Shown: one piece after another, positions 10,984 through 22,644 of the stretch | Position numbering within the stretch: the stretch's first letter is position 1 | How the letters are laid out: each line of letters opens with the position of its first letter | DNA from: Leptodactylus fallax | Taxonomy: Eukaryota > Chordata > Amphibia > Anura > Leptodactylidae | Length of the DNA: 64,000 nucleotides | Assembly (NCBI GenBank): GCA_947044405.1 | Contig: CAMRHE010001069.1 | Span: 173,151-237,150 of the forward strand | Direction: 5' to 3' | Notes under the pieces: model-generated | The model's input: only the letters and a program-made list of their open reading frames with translations | What the model was told of the DNA's origin: nothing | The model's database searches: none | Made by a program: the position numbers and the translations under genes

Positions 10984-11400
10984 GTTATACATTTGGGTGA
11001 AAACATTCTTCGAAAAAGATCATTAGAAGAAAAAAAAAAAAAATTAGTTATACATTCGGGTGACTTGAAAGTTCTTGGCCATAATGCAACTTTTCTTATT
11101 TCCAATGGAGAAAAAGTTATACGCAACCCTGTGACGTTGGCCATCCTATCCAAAAAGATTACCAATTTTACAATAATTGTGAAGTCAAGAGTAACTTTTT
11201 TTTCCGAAAAAACAGAAACACTAAATTTTCTAAAACTTGTATATGACGTCCTATAGACCCTTCTGTCCAGTTCTGCTCCTATCTTATATTTACAGTAACG
11301 CCATATTTGCTAAACCAAAATTATTCTAAAAATCTATTCTAAGTCAAGCATCTTTCTACACACTTCTACTTATTTTTATAAGCATCTTCGAAAATAGTAT
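9924..11400. repeat. Tandem repeat with 397-463-bp period and internal microsatellites
   Basis: The landmark TATATGACGTCCTATAGACC begins at 9924, 10777 and 11240, with a one-base variant at 10380, giving periods of 456, 397 and 463 bp. Each unit contains AGTCAAGCATC, a microsatellite of AAT, AT or ATA, one or two copies of GTTATACATT-CGGGTGA, and TTTCCAATGGAGAAAAAG. The second unit lacks the internal GAAAACATTCTTCG sub-repeat. I do not recognise the family. Confidence 0.85.
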
Positions 11401-12053
11401 AAAAAAAAAATTAATGCCCTAAAAAAACCACTATAATTAGTGTTAGTCTATTGGAGAGGAAGCTGAGCATGCTGTTCTACCACTGCCAAATGAAATTAAG
11501 GCCCAATTATTGATAAATGAAGAGTGGTTTGTGCTGGAGTCTGCCCCGGAGTCGAGGAAATACATCTGTCATTTAGCCTCCACAGAAGTTATTCATGTGT
11601 GACACAGCATCCTGCGCATTTACCATGCATCTGTAGATTTTTGTTTTAATTCACTTAGTTGTCTAACTAGATTCAATACTGTATGTCTCGTACGCGCTTG
11701 CGATTTATACTGACAGATGCAGATCCAGTCTGAAATGGTGTGTGTCACAAGTCAATGTCCTGCATGCTAATTACGACCGAAACCGTCACGAGCATGCCCA
11801 GCTTATTGTAACAGCACACTCGGATAAAGATATATTTTTGCATGTCAAAATTTGGTCGATATGAGAGGGCTGTCGAAATCAGCAATGGGTTATTTTGGTG
11901 TTGCAAAAAAAAAAATAAAAAATTTAAAATGAGCTGTTTGTACTCCAAGACTGATGTGACTACATGGGGGCTGAACAAAGTGAATGAGGACAGAGCTGTA
12001 ATGGAAACCCAAACATGTAAAGTTAACTTTTCAATATGGAACTTTGACTTGCC
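11401..12053. other. Spacer, nothing recognised
   Basis: Single-copy-looking sequence with no convincing exon, RNA or repeat. Confidence 0.4.
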
Positions 12054-12813
12054 TTAAAGGGTTTTCTTATGAGGACAGTCCATTTTTCAATAGAAGCTAG
12101 TAGATAACTGTAGGTTTGGCTTCTCCATGCCCTAGAGAACTGCAGCTATCGTTGGGGGAAACCCGTGAAGAGCCAGGAGTGATGGTTGAGCCTCACGAGA
12201 TTCGTTTTGCAAAAATGTAATTTAAAAAATTTACAAATTACAAAATTAATAAAAGTAATTTCAGTTTCGCTGTGAATATTTGTTTAAGATCAGTCCAAAT
12301 CGGAAATGTGATTGTTATACTCTTGGGACTCTTCAGAGTAAAATAATCAGACTTAAAAATTTTAAAAACCCCTGACTCACCTATTCATGGGCCCCACCAC
12401 GGCATCCTCCGGCGTTCCCGTTTTCTTATGTAGGCATCTTTGATGTCACTGGCCCCAAGTCACTAGTGAGGTCTGTAACTGGGCCTCAGTGGTCATGTGA
12501 GGGCCATAGATGTCATGATCCTTTAACAATACAGGAGCCGAACCCAAATTTTTGGAAACTTCTAACGAACCCGGCTCATTATGAACCGGATTGCTCATCT
12601 CTAGCAACCAGTATTTCCCAATACAGTGGAGATAAATGCGTAGAATGAATAAGATGTTCAAGTGAATGGGAACTGAGCTGCAATAACCAGTCTTGGCCAG
12701 TAGGCAGAACAGCTGAAAAGTGGAGATGCCGTGTATTGGACCCCCGCTAATCTGATATTGATGACCTACTGTACCTAAGCAATATTTTTATAGAACATAG
12801 AAAACCCCTTTAA
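12054..12813. mobile_element. T2-like TTAA MITE interrupted by foldback A
   Basis: The left end is TTAAAGGGTTTTCTTATG and the right end is GAAAACCCCTTTAA, with TTAA at both edges. The body typical of the 8401-8732 element reappears on the right side as CTGATATTGATGACCTAC. Foldback A (12178-12606) splits it. Confidence 0.65.
12178..12606. mobile_element. Foldback element A, copy 2 (degenerate)
   Basis: The left part reads GAGCCTCACGAGATTCG. A TTATACTCTTGGGACTCTTC block is followed by ACTCACCTATTCATGGGCC. The right end is CGGATTGCTCATCTCTAG. The centre is short, so the copy probably has an internal deletion. Confidence 0.6.
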
Positions 12814-12865
12814 GGGTGGACATATGTATCATTTGTTCATGTATTTACCCACTAAATATATAAAA

Positions 12866-13405
12866 CAGTGCTGTGCAAAATTTTTAGTCAGGTGTGGAGA
12901 AATGCTGCAAAGTAAGAATGCTTTCAGAAATAGAAGGGTTAATAGAATATTTTTTTGTCAATGAAAAAATTAAGTGAATGAAGAGCGCTATAAATTGGAG
13001 CAAGCAAGATCTTCTCGATATAATTGCAGACAGTTTTTGGCAGAACTTGGCAGGGAGGTTGTTCCCGCCATCTTGGAGAACTAAGCCCAGATCTTCTGTG
13101 GATGTAGGCTTGCTCCAATCCGTCTGTCTCTTCATGTCATCCCAAACGGACTGGATGATGTTGAGATCAGGGCTATATCTGTGGGGGCCGTATCATCACT
13201 TCCAGGGCTCCTCCTCCAAAGGGCAAAGGTCACACCAAATATTGATGGAATTTACATTTCTCTTTTCTTCATTCACTTTATTTTGGTAATTGACAACGAT
13301 AAACTATTAACCCTTCTATTTCTGAAAGCATTCTTCCTCCAGCCTGGAATCCATAGGTATAGCGAATTAAAATGCTTTGTCTTCATCTGACCGTAGACCC
13401 AGGTA
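12866..13405 (-). mobile_element. Tc1-like relic (family Tc1-D), internally deleted
   Basis: It begins with CAGTGCTGTGCAAAA. The arm GAATGCTTTCAGAAATAGAA is repeated in inverted form near 13313-13333, as is the adjoining GTGAATGA block. Between the arms, TTGGAGAACTAAGCCCAGAT and CGGACTGGATGATGTTGAGA correspond on the minus strand to the Tc1 DDE-domain segment around the second aspartate and SPDLN. Most of the transposase is missing and stops are frequent. Family recognition is from memory. Confidence 0.65.
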
Positions 13406-14883
13406 AATGGACCCCTGTTATAAACTGCAACAATATAGAGATTTCTATATGACAGACATATATCAAAAGAGTAAACCTTTTGCATATGATTTGCTATTTT
13501 ATTTTTGTATACCTTTGTATTTAATTATTATAGAAAACTTTTCAGAACATTGCAAAAATATATTCCATAACAGTTCCCTTTCCCCTCTCACAGCATATAA
13601 TATGTCACACAACACTGCAGCTGTATCTTCCTCCTCCCCCTTCTTCTTACTGTTTTATACTAGAAGGATCTTTTGGTGACTGAGGAGTTTTCTGAACATT
13701 TACAGAGAACCTTTAGGATGGAAAATGTGAACTGTCTGCTGTTGGAATGGGAAGAAGATAATATTTTCCATGATAAGATATATTAAAAATTTTCACGATT
13801 TAATGATGAATGAAAAGAGCATATGCATGAACTCTATATTATGGAGATTTGAGAATTGGCATGGAGTCTCTATGGTTCTGTTTCACATATATCATATATA
13901 AATAATGAATGTGCTATCACTTGCTGTCCTCTAATACCTTCCATACTATGGATTACCCCCTCCTCTCCATATGTGCTTATGGCAGTATAGAAGATGGAAG
14001 ATTGACCTAATAGCAGGCTCTACTTTCTAAGACCAACATCTGCTCAGATCAGGTAGTCTTCACTTTTCTCTTAAGGGTCACATACCTTCCACTATTATAT
14101 TTATGCTGTACACTACTGAGGATGCAGTGTAATATTTTTTCCTATTTTTTTTTTAACAAGCCCTGAAACTACAATTTAATTAGATTTTTTTATACATAGC
14201 AGATGCATTCAGGGTTTTTGTACAACATGCTTCTATTTATTTGCAATTATATAGAATATTTCTGTCTCATTGTTCTTGCTAGAACCGTACAATTGCCTAT
14301 ATACACAGTTATTGCGTTAATATGTACATATCATACAGTAGCTACAAAAGCATAAAAATAATCTGGCTAATAGATCAGGGTTTTCTTCTCTAAGGGAGCC
14401 CTCAATCTTTAGCAAGACTGAAATGACTTAGTTTGTATAGCATTGTATGGCGGTATTATTTTGAAGAAATGAAATGGCGGTATTATGTGGGCTTTTATCT
14501 TATTATACCTTGTCTATTATTTTAGCACTACAGCGGTATTATTTATGATGATATTATAAGGTAAAATGCCATCCAATGGCCAACAGGTGGTTGGGGACTT
14601 GCCTTGGATCCCATTTACTATAAAACCATCTCTAGCTTATGCATATAATACATGCTATAGATACACTGCATGGGCACACAGTATATGGGCCACTCATATA
14701 TTTATTCTTTCTTAACCCATTAAAATCCTTAATTGCTGTTTCGCAGAAATTTTTTTTGTTTGACCTTATCACAAAAAAAAATAGCATTGTATACTGCACT
14801 ATTTTTTTTAGCAGGACATCTGTGATGTAAGTTCCCTACAGAGGGAATAGAGCCTTAGTTGATGTCTCATTTTTTTGTGATTT
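13406..14883. other. AT-rich spacer, nothing recognised
   Basis: No repeat family or exon is recognisable. Reading frames are short and lack domain signals. Confidence 0.4.
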
Positions 14884-15723
14884 TTAACTACTTCAGTACC
14901 GGGCCAATTTCGGGTTTTTTGTATGTGCGTTTTTGAGGGCTATAACATTTTTATCATTTGCGTTGCTCAAATAATTTCTGTGCCTTTTTTTCGGTGGCAC
15001 ATAGGGATTTATTTTTATGTTTTTATTTTTGCATGTTTTTTAATTTTTTTTTTTTATATCCAGGAAAATATAAACAAAAAAGGAGGGAAAACGGGTCTGT
15101 TTTTCACTTTTTTATTTAATAGCACAAAGTGCTACTAAAAAACTTTATAAAATAGTTTTTACTCTCCATTACGGTAATTTTTATTTTTCATTGTGTCGTC
15201 GGGGGTGGGGCTATAACCTGTAATAAGGGCTTGTTATTATTTATTTATTTTTTAAATTATTTTACTTAAATTTTTATTTTTTTTTACTTTTCTGTTCATT
15301 TTATTTATTTATTTATTTATTTATTTTTATACATTGTGCCCCCATAAGGTCATAATAGACCTTTGGTGGGGGAGGCTGATTTCCCCTATAACTGGGGCTG
15401 GTACATTTAGCCCCAGTTGTAGGAGGAATACAGTCTCCTGCCCATAACTACTGGGTCCTGTAGGACACATGATCGGCTGGGTTCAGAGGGGAGCTGCATC
15501 ACGGTGGCACCCTTAGCTGTGTAAACAGCGTTTATTGAGCGATGTATATACAGCGATCGGGAAGGCAGGGACAGTAGTAAACCTTCCCTGCCTTCTCTAG
15601 GGGAGCTCTGGCACAATTTCGTGCAGCTGTTGAAAACTGTAAGGACGTATCGGTAAGTCCTTGCAGAACTAGAGAGCCACTTCCGGACACAAAAATCCCA
15701 ATGGGCGATCTGGAAGTGGTTAA
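14884..15723. mobile_element. TTAA-flanked element, copy 1
   Basis: The left end is TTAACTACTTCAGTACCGGG and the right end is CAATGGGCGATCTGGAAGTGGTTAA-like, split as CAATGGGCGATCTGG plus AAGTGGTTAA. A second copy lies at 16480-17160, and the two share long blocks such as AGGGATTTATTTTTATG and CTGGGGCTGGTACATTTAG. TTAA edges indicate a TTAA-duplicating DNA transposon. It has no coding region and is rich in T tracts. Confidence 0.75.
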
Positions 15724-15938
15724 TTTGTTTTTAGCATATATAACAGGGCTTGTTATGGGTATGTAACATACAATAAGGACAGGTGTGATGAAATATGTAT
15801 ATATGATACTATATAAATTTTGTGTCTAGTTATGTTTTAACTGTGGTGTGCATTTTCGTAGTTGGGTTTTTGCTTCAATGTGTTAATAGGTATGTGTTAA
15901 GCTAGAGTGTATCATGCCTACAGTAAGTATAATGCGCA
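15724..15938. other. Short spacer
   Basis: No recognisable feature between the TTAA element and the hAT MITE. Confidence 0.4.
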
Positions 15939-16065
15939 CAGGGGCATAACTACCGGGGTAGCAGCTTTTTAGACCCCCGAGTATAATGGGGGCGGCAGTT
16001 CGGGGGGGGGGGGGCACATGTCTAATGTTCGCCTTGGGGCCCAGCCACTCCTAGTTATGCGACTG
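15939..16065. mobile_element. Short hAT-type MITE
   Basis: Inverted ends are CAGGGGCATAACTA and TAGTTATGCGACTG. Flanks AATGCGCA (15931-15938) and AATGCTCA (16066-16073) are a 7-of-8 target duplication. A G-run of about 12 lies inside. Confidence 0.75.
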
Positions 16066-16479
16066 AATGCTCAATCCACAGCTCTGGCTACAGAGGAAGA
16101 GCAAAGTCCCAGGGCGGATATTCAAGGTGCTATTTCAATTGTGGTCACTCTAATTAGCAAGTCAGGTGTGCTGAGTGTAGCAGACATTGCAACTTCGGAT
16201 CGGAAAAATGGAAAGGAAAATAATACAGGTGAGCGTTTGCAGGAAGTAACTTGGGGGTCAGGGGTTCATAAATATGATGAGGTTCATGGCTTCAAGGTCA
16301 GATTCTTTGGAACCACATCTAGTCTGAGGTTTTTACCTGTCTTGCATCTGTTGTGCTCCAATTGCCAGACTTAAAAACAGGTCTGTATGTTATTCTTTTT
16401 TTAATTTTTCATTGTTTGTATGTATATGTATTTCTTATTACATCTTTCATTGTTAAGCACTGTACCCTTTTTGTGTAAA

Positions 16480-17160
16480 TTAACCACTTCCATAACAAAT
16501 GCTTTATCCCCCTTCCAGACCAGATAAATTTTCGGGTTTTTTTGTATGTGCGGTTTTGAGGGCTGTAACATTTTTATCATTTGCGTTATTCAACTAATTT
16601 CTGGGTCTTTTTTCGGTGACACATAGGGATTTATTTTTATGTTGTTTTTATTTTTGCACGTTTTAATTTTTTTTATATCCGGGAAAATATAAACAAAAGA
16701 GGAGGGAAAACGTGTCTGTTGTTCACTTTTCATTTTTTTTAATTTAATAACACAAAGTGCTACTTAAAAACTTTTTAAAATAGTTTTTACTGTCCTTTAC
16801 AGTAATTTATATTTTTTATGGTGTCGTTGGGGGTGGGGCTATAACTGGTAATAAGGGCGTGTTATTGGGGTATTATTTTCTTTCTTTTTTTTTTTTATTT
16901 TATGCACATTTTTTTAAACTTTTCTATTAATTTTTTTTTATTTTTTTTTTACATTATGTCCCCATAAGGTCAAAATAGACCTTTGGGAACATCTGATTAC
17001 TTTTTTTTTTTTTGTTGGGGAGGCTGATTTCCCCTGTAACTGGGGCTGGTACATTTAGCCCCAGTTGCAGGAGGAATACAGCCTCCTGTGCATAACTATA
17101 GGATTTATAGAGCTGATCTGGGTCCTATATATACCCAATGGGCGGTCCGGAAGTGGTTAA
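16480..17160. mobile_element. TTAA-flanked element, copy 2
   Basis: The left end is TTAACCACTTCC and the right end is GGAAGTGGTTAA, exact complements over 12 bp. The body aligns by eye with 14884-15723 but is shorter in its 3' half. It is non-coding. Confidence 0.8.
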
Positions 17161-17419
17161 ATCTAAAATTTAATAAGATTGTGGCTAAACATCCCCTCAA
17201 CTCCGAAGAGAGTAAGTATGGTTTAGCTTGTTAACTTTTTGGTTGCTAGTTGTGTGTGGTTTGGGTACTTTGGTGTCTTGTCTACCTTGAAATGGAGAGT
17301 GGTGACAACTCTGTGTGTGGATCGATGATTATAGAAGGTCGCTTCACCCCTTGTGTAGCCTAGTGTGACAGATGAGCTAGAAGGGAGTGTGGAAGCGGAG
17401 TACCTCTTTTTATGATCAC

Positions 17420-17420
17420 A

Positions 17421-17456
<36 letters not shown>
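17420..17456. repeat. (TG)n microsatellite
   Basis: A run of TG dinucleotides preceded by CACACACGTG. Confidence 0.95.
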
Positions 17457-17457
<1 letters not shown>

Positions 17458-18636
17458 TGAGAAACGTGTACAGCTATCCAACAGAATAAATATACAGTGA
17501 GCAGATATCTATCGTGTGTGAGATCCCAATTCCTGACAACAGGTAATTGATATCATAGTCCTGGAATTCCCCTTTAAGGGAAGGAAGAGGAAAATTTGGA
17601 TAAAATCTAAAATTCAAAATGGCTTCTCATCCAAAGTCAGTGGATGCCTGATATCCAGAGTTAGGGGAGGGCTTTGGATATTTCAGAGGTCTCCTTTAAG
17701 ATTCCGGTTAGCGCTTGGCCCACTGTAATTTAGTAAATAAAATGCAATACAACCCATCTCCAGAATAATTGGCTCTTTCCACAAAGTACATTTTTCCTTT
17801 ATTTTTAGCAAATTTAACGAATATGTTCAATTAGTCAATAGAGTCGGCAAATATATTCCTCCATTGTCAGCGGCAATAGAATAGATCCAGTGTAGGAGCT
17901 ACTCTAGACATGTGGACACTTTACCCATGTTTTTAAGATCTTATTTAATGAAATCGGAGACAACAAGTGCAGTACAAAAAATGTTGAGAGAATCGTCCTT
18001 TCTTTAATGCTTGATTTACCATTAGTTTCATAAGAAAATAACTTAATAAAGTAAAGGTTACCATAGCGATCCCCATGGAAACCTCCGCTTGGTGAAACAC
18101 TCATCTACACTCTACAGTGAATGGCCAAGAAATGGAGCTTACATTAGAAGAAAAACATGGAATTGTGCAGATTAGAGGCAGAACTAAAGCTACATCCCGG
18201 GTGATATCCTATTACTAAAATTATATAGAGGCTGTCATAGGATACTAATGGGTTATTGTAAATTATCTCTGTATTCTAATGTTATACGAATTTGGGGAAA
18301 ATGTAATTCTCAACATTTTTATAATAGTGAAAGCTGATCATGGTAGATCAAGTTTGGTAATGGTATGACTTATTGGTATTGTGGATTGTAAAACTTCAGC
18401 CAAAAGTCCAATATTGGGTCATTTTTCATTGAATTTACCTTCAGACTATCAATTGCCAACAGATTTAGAAGTTTCTTAAATAATCAGTCAATATAATCAA
18501 GATAAAGGAGACAGCACCGAGCACAAAAACTCTACTATGGTGTAGGGTGGACACTCGATTCCCGAGTATAAAACTTAAACATTGACTAAAAATAAATCTG
18601 CATCCAGCAAACTTATCTTTATTGAGCCAAACAACA
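17457..18636. other. Spacer, nothing recognised
   Basis: Apparently single-copy DNA. I could not identify exons or repeat families. Confidence 0.4.
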
Positions 18637-18646
18637 TCTATCATCT

Positions 18647-18692
<46 letters not shown>

Positions 18693-18846
18693 CATATCTA
18701 TCTATCTATCTATCTCTCTATCTATCGTATCTATCTCATATCTATCTATCAAATCTCATATCTATCTATTTCATATCTATCTCATATCTATCTATCTATA
18801 TTTCTATTTATCTCATATCTATCTATCTATCTATCTATCTATCTAA
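18637..18846. repeat. (TATC)n microsatellite with TCATATC interruptions
   Basis: Runs of TATC are interspersed with CTCATATCTATC variants over about 210 bp. The open frames across it are products of the repeat. Confidence 0.95.
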
Positions 18847-18848
18847 AA

Positions 18849-19143
18849 AAGGCGTCTACGGGGAGCACAAAGAAGGGGCAGCACAAAGACCTTTCTAATG
18901 ATCTTTTTACTCCTAGGCCGGTGACAAGGGGACATTCTCTACGTCTGGAGGAGAGAAAGTTTCACCATCAACATAGAAGGGGATTCTTTACAGTAAGAGC
19001 AGTGAGGCTATGGATGTCACTGCCCCAGGAAGTAGTGATGGTGGAGTCATTGAACAAGTTCAAAGAGGGCTTGGATGTTTTTCTAAAACAGAACAATATT
19101 ACGGGTTATGGGTTCTAGATTTTAAGGACAAGTTGATCCAGGG
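18849..19143 (+). pseudogene. 3' end of a CR1/L2-superfamily LINE ORF2
   Basis: The translated segment reads GHSLRLEERKF, then RRGFFTVRAVRLWMSLPQEV, and ends FKEGLDVFLKQNNITGYGF before a stop near 19118. The pattern FFT-R-V-WN-LP-EVV followed by an F-K-LD helix is the usual C-terminus of CR1/L2-type non-LTR retrotransposon ORF2 proteins, downstream of the reverse transcriptase. The rest of the ORF is missing because the copy is 5'-truncated, and it abuts the (TATC)n tract. The tail runs into GTTGATCCAGGG, a common frog LINE 3' sequence. The clade is uncertain. Confidence 0.7.
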
Positions 19144-19180
19144 TTTTATACTGATTGCCAGATTGGCAATCAGTATAAAA
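19144..19180. repeat. Perfect 17-bp-arm palindrome at a LINE/foldback junction
   Basis: TTTTATACTGATTGCCA, then GAT, then its exact complement. It sits exactly between the LINE tail and a foldback A copy, and no other foldback A copy in this window carries it. Confidence 0.9.
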
Positions 19181-19640
19181 TATATTCTGGGGTCTCTTCA
19201 GAGTATAATAGGTGGAGGCCCAGGGGAGGAGACAAAAAAAAAAATCTTACTCACCTCTTTTGGGACTCCTGGCAGCATCCGGCACTCTCTCTCTGCATAC
19301 TCGATGACATCTGTGATTGGGCCCCAGCAGTGACATCGGCACGTCAAGTGTCAGGACGCTTGGTGTGCTCATGTGACCACTGGTGGCCCAATCACAGGCT
19401 TCAGTGGTGACCCCAGGCCCATGACGTCAGCAGAAGAGCACTTGACACCACGAGGAGGCCAAAAAAAGGTAATGGAAGTTGAGTATGAGGTCTTTTATTT
19501 TTGGCCTCCACCAAATTTACTCTGGGGTTTGAAGAGAGTATAATGCGGCGGCCATTTTAGTTTGCCCGAGACAAATCTACATTTGTTTGGTTTCATAAAA
19601 AGTTGAACAGTTTGGAATACTGGATCAAATCCAGCTCAGT
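19181..19640. mobile_element. Foldback element A, copy 3
   Basis: Contains TCTGGGGTCTCTTCAGAGTA, ACTCACCTCTTTTGGG, a CRE-type TGACGTCA at 19422 and the inverted right-arm blocks. The extreme left end is missing, replaced by the palindrome. Confidence 0.7.
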
Positions 19641-20250
19641 ACTCTATGGTTCACCTGATGAGTTGGTGATGGTATTGTGTAGGAAGATATCTGAAATTGT
19701 AGCTGTGACACGACTCCTATGGTTGTAAAAATTAGTGGAGGTCTAAGAGGTTTGGCTCCCACCAGTTTGGTAATGATGGAATATCTTAGTAATCTCTCAT
19801 CATGGTGTATGGTGGAAGATCCTGTTTAGTACTAAGGCTTGGACTTTGATATTGGGTTCCTAATACTTCTTTTTGCTTTACCCTCTTATAGTCTCTCCAG
19901 TGCTACATAACTACATCCATTTTCACTGACTTGGACTGTCTAACATAACAGGTTTCTCACATATCACATATTCCAGGATCTTCAGACCAAGCAGCTGACT
20001 CTTATTCCAGATTCTAAGAAATCCTCTAACTAGCATTCCTCTGAAAATAGTCATCCAGCCAATTGTTCATCCTACAATGACTTCATCACATCCGGACAAG
20101 CTTCATTTACAAAGCCAAGTCAACAAAGCTTCTTCCTCCAACGCAGAAAATTGTTTAGAGGCTCTGGCCATCTACGAGTTTCTCATTTTATGCCTCTTTA
20201 TTCGCTACTTCCAGAACGTCTTAGTTCTTACAATTCATTATAATTATGAA
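19641..20250. other. Spacer, nothing recognised
   Basis: No repeat or exon recognised. Confidence 0.4.
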
Positions 20251-20470
20251 TCTTAAGGGGCTTCTCTGCTTTGAATTATCCCTTCTTGGTAGAAAAGTTT
20301 GTGGACCATAAATTGATTGTACTAATATGCGAACTACTAGCAATCAGCTGCAATCTGTGCGGAAACCCGGTGATAGGGGTTCAATTTCCTTGCAGCGCCA
20401 CCACAGGGGAAATGAAGCATTACACAATGTCCATTCAAATGAGTGGGTTGTTTGTGTAATGTGGGAATTA
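20251..20470. repeat. TTAAGGGG-type dispersed repeat fragment
   Basis: Begins near CTTAAGGGGCTTCTCTG. It contains CAGCGCCACCACAGGGGAAA and GAAGCATTACAC, shared in diverged form with 37590-37650. It is probably a decayed TTAA MITE; the right end is not seen. Confidence 0.4.
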
Positions 20471-20694
20471 AAATTGTGGCAAATTGAATAAAAAGTGAAA
20501 TAAAACTGAATAAATATATTTCATTAAAAATCCACCACTATTTTGTAAAACATATCTGTGCTGTAAATGTATGCTGTGATGAGGCAGTGACAAGTAGAAA
20601 TTGAAGAAATAGGTTTAATTAAAAGTTTCCCACTATTTTGTGTATTTAGTTTTTGTGTGTGTCTCTATGGCAACAGACTACAGACAAACATTGT

Positions 20695-20950
20695 GGTGTC
20701 ATGACATCAGCATGGCCCACAGGACAGCTGTGACCTATACTAGTGATCCCCTGGGGCTTGAGACATCAACCAGGATACTGGAAGAGTCTGGAAGATGACC
20801 AAAGAGGACCCAGAGGTAGTCCAGTAGAAGTGTGGGAAGGTAAATATCAGAGTTTATTATCAGGGTTTCTGCATATCCCCTGGGTCTCTGCTTATTATAT
20901 TATTGGGTCTAAAGAGACTCCAGATTATAATAGTGATACATGGATGATGA
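20695..20950. mobile_element. Foldback element A, copy 4 (right half)
   Basis: Only the right-arm blocks are present: GTGGGAAGGTAAATATCAGA, CCCCTGGGTCTCTGC, and TTGGGTCTAAAGAGACTCC. It abuts element C. Confidence 0.55.
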
Positions 20951-20952
20951 GA

Positions 20953-21595
20953 AGAGATGAGCAAATCGAAGCTGACGAAGCGGAATTCAATCCAAATTTC
21001 AGGAAATATTCGATTCGCATCGAATCTGGATTTCCTCGCGCTTTGTGGTAACGAATCGCATTTTTCCTAAAATGGCTTCTGCACATGTTAGGACATGGGG
21101 TAAGGAACTCTGGGAATGCGGGATCACCCACAATGCCATGTGTGCAGCCAATCAGCAGCCAGCCAGCCCTGTGATGTCACAGCCCTATAAATACCCTCCG
21201 CCATCTTGGATTCAGGCATTTTCCAGTGTACTTAGTGCAGGGAGAGACGTCAGCAGGCGCTAGGGAAAGTGATAGAAAAGACTTGAAAACTGATATTTTG
21301 TTCAATCGAAGTTCAGGGAAAGAGCATTAGAAGTGTAGGGAAAGGATAGGGAGGAATTTATACAGAGTATTGAAGCAGAACAGGGTTCATTTGGGGTGTT
21401 TGCAGCCTGGGTAATAGGAACAATCCTACTACACCTTGCTGCACTGCCATTATACTGCTATACACCACTATACAGGCTCTCTGCAGCCAGGAAATAGCTG
21501 TTTTTTAACGCGACTCGCCATGATTAATTAGGATCGAATTGAATGGTTTCTGAAAATTCGTCAAACCGGCCGAATCGAATTTTTCAAAAATCTCT
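20953..21595 (+). mobile_element. Element C: terminal-repeat element with promoter-like block
   Basis: The left end is AGAGATGAGCAAATCGAAG and the right end is TCGAATTTTTCAAAAATCTCT, imperfect inverted repeats. The middle has CCAAT at 21148, a CRE-like GTGATGTCAC at 21171 and TATAAATA at 21186, in a spacing normal for a pol II core promoter, followed by ATTCAGGCATTTTCCAGTG. No open frame of note follows. It resembles a high-copy frog repeat I recall but cannot name. Confidence 0.55.
21148..21193 (+). promoter_or_regulatory. CCAAT / CRE-like / TATA cluster inside element C
   Basis: CCAAT (21148-21152), GTGATGTCAC (21171-21180) and TATAAATA (21186-21193) lie in order on the plus strand. Transcription would be expected to start about 30 bp past the TATA motif. 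Activity is inferred, not shown. Confidence 0.45.
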
Positions 21596-22644
21596 AGTAA
21601 TGAGCCCCAAAAGCTTTGGGTTCAGTTGAACTCAAAATTTTTGGAAAAATTTGTAGAGAACCCTGTTCACTCCTTTCTACTCCCTTCTACCTGTCTCCTG
21701 TTTCTTGCTATGTTATTGAATACATGTTAGCAAAAAGTCATAAAGAACATGTGCATACGAGGTATACACAATTTGCAAAGATGTATATATGTATATTTAT
21801 GTTTTCTATGCATTGTAGCAATACAAAGTAGTATTATATGTAATCTGTGAGCTCATGGGGCATCAATGTATCGGCATCTCCGGAGTCTCAAACCAGAACA
21901 TCATTACCGTGTGTCTACCTGGCATCCTGCAGATACAAATTTGTTACTCTTGTTATTTATCTGAAGATCTTCACAAGTTCACGAGCAGCTATTATCGGCT
22001 CCTACAGGAAATGAACGCTCCTTCGCCTCATCGCAGTGATTATTCATTCACTTCTGATGGACATATGGCAGGACGGGCTGATAGATGTACAGCTACAAAG
22101 ATTAAGCAACTGATGAACATTCCAGATTGGCAATCTTGGACAACATTTCTCTGTTGCTCAGAGTGTAGGTTGGGAATATTTTCGAGGGCGGTATAAGATT
22201 ACATATTCTCTATTACTTGGCATTTCCATACATAAATACTGCATTACATTAGCTACAAAAGCTAACTAAAAGGTCAAAGTGTATTTACAGGGTAAAGTTG
22301 TGCAACAGAAGGGAACGGCATGCACCAATCTCCGTTTAGAGCATTGTGTTTGTACAGAGTTATCTGGCGGCTGTATACTGTAGGTTTAAAGGGAATGTAT
22401 CAGAAAATTACAAATTATTTTCATCAGGTTTTCGCTATTAACGTAGTTAAATAAAATGGTGGTGTTTTGATTTTTATTATGAACATTAAAATAGTATAGA
22501 AATATTGAAGTTTTCACACTTGCGACTAGAGAGTGACTTTATCCTGTTGCTTCCTGTTTCTGCAGTTCAAGTGACAGCTTTGTTGTATTGACTGGGGCAG
22601 AGTGGGCAGAGTCAACTCATTATCATTAAGTGTGTTAACTTAAT
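21596..22644. other. Spacer, nothing recognised
   Basis: No exon or repeat family recognised. Confidence 0.4.

Noticed and set aside
18582..19118. 178-codon frame with poly-(YLSI) start
   Set aside because: The first part is translated (TATC)n microsatellite. Only the last ~85 residues are meaningful, as a LINE remnant, and are annotated as such.
20743..21051. 102-codon frame
   Set aside because: Spans the right half of foldback A and the start of element C. No conserved domain.
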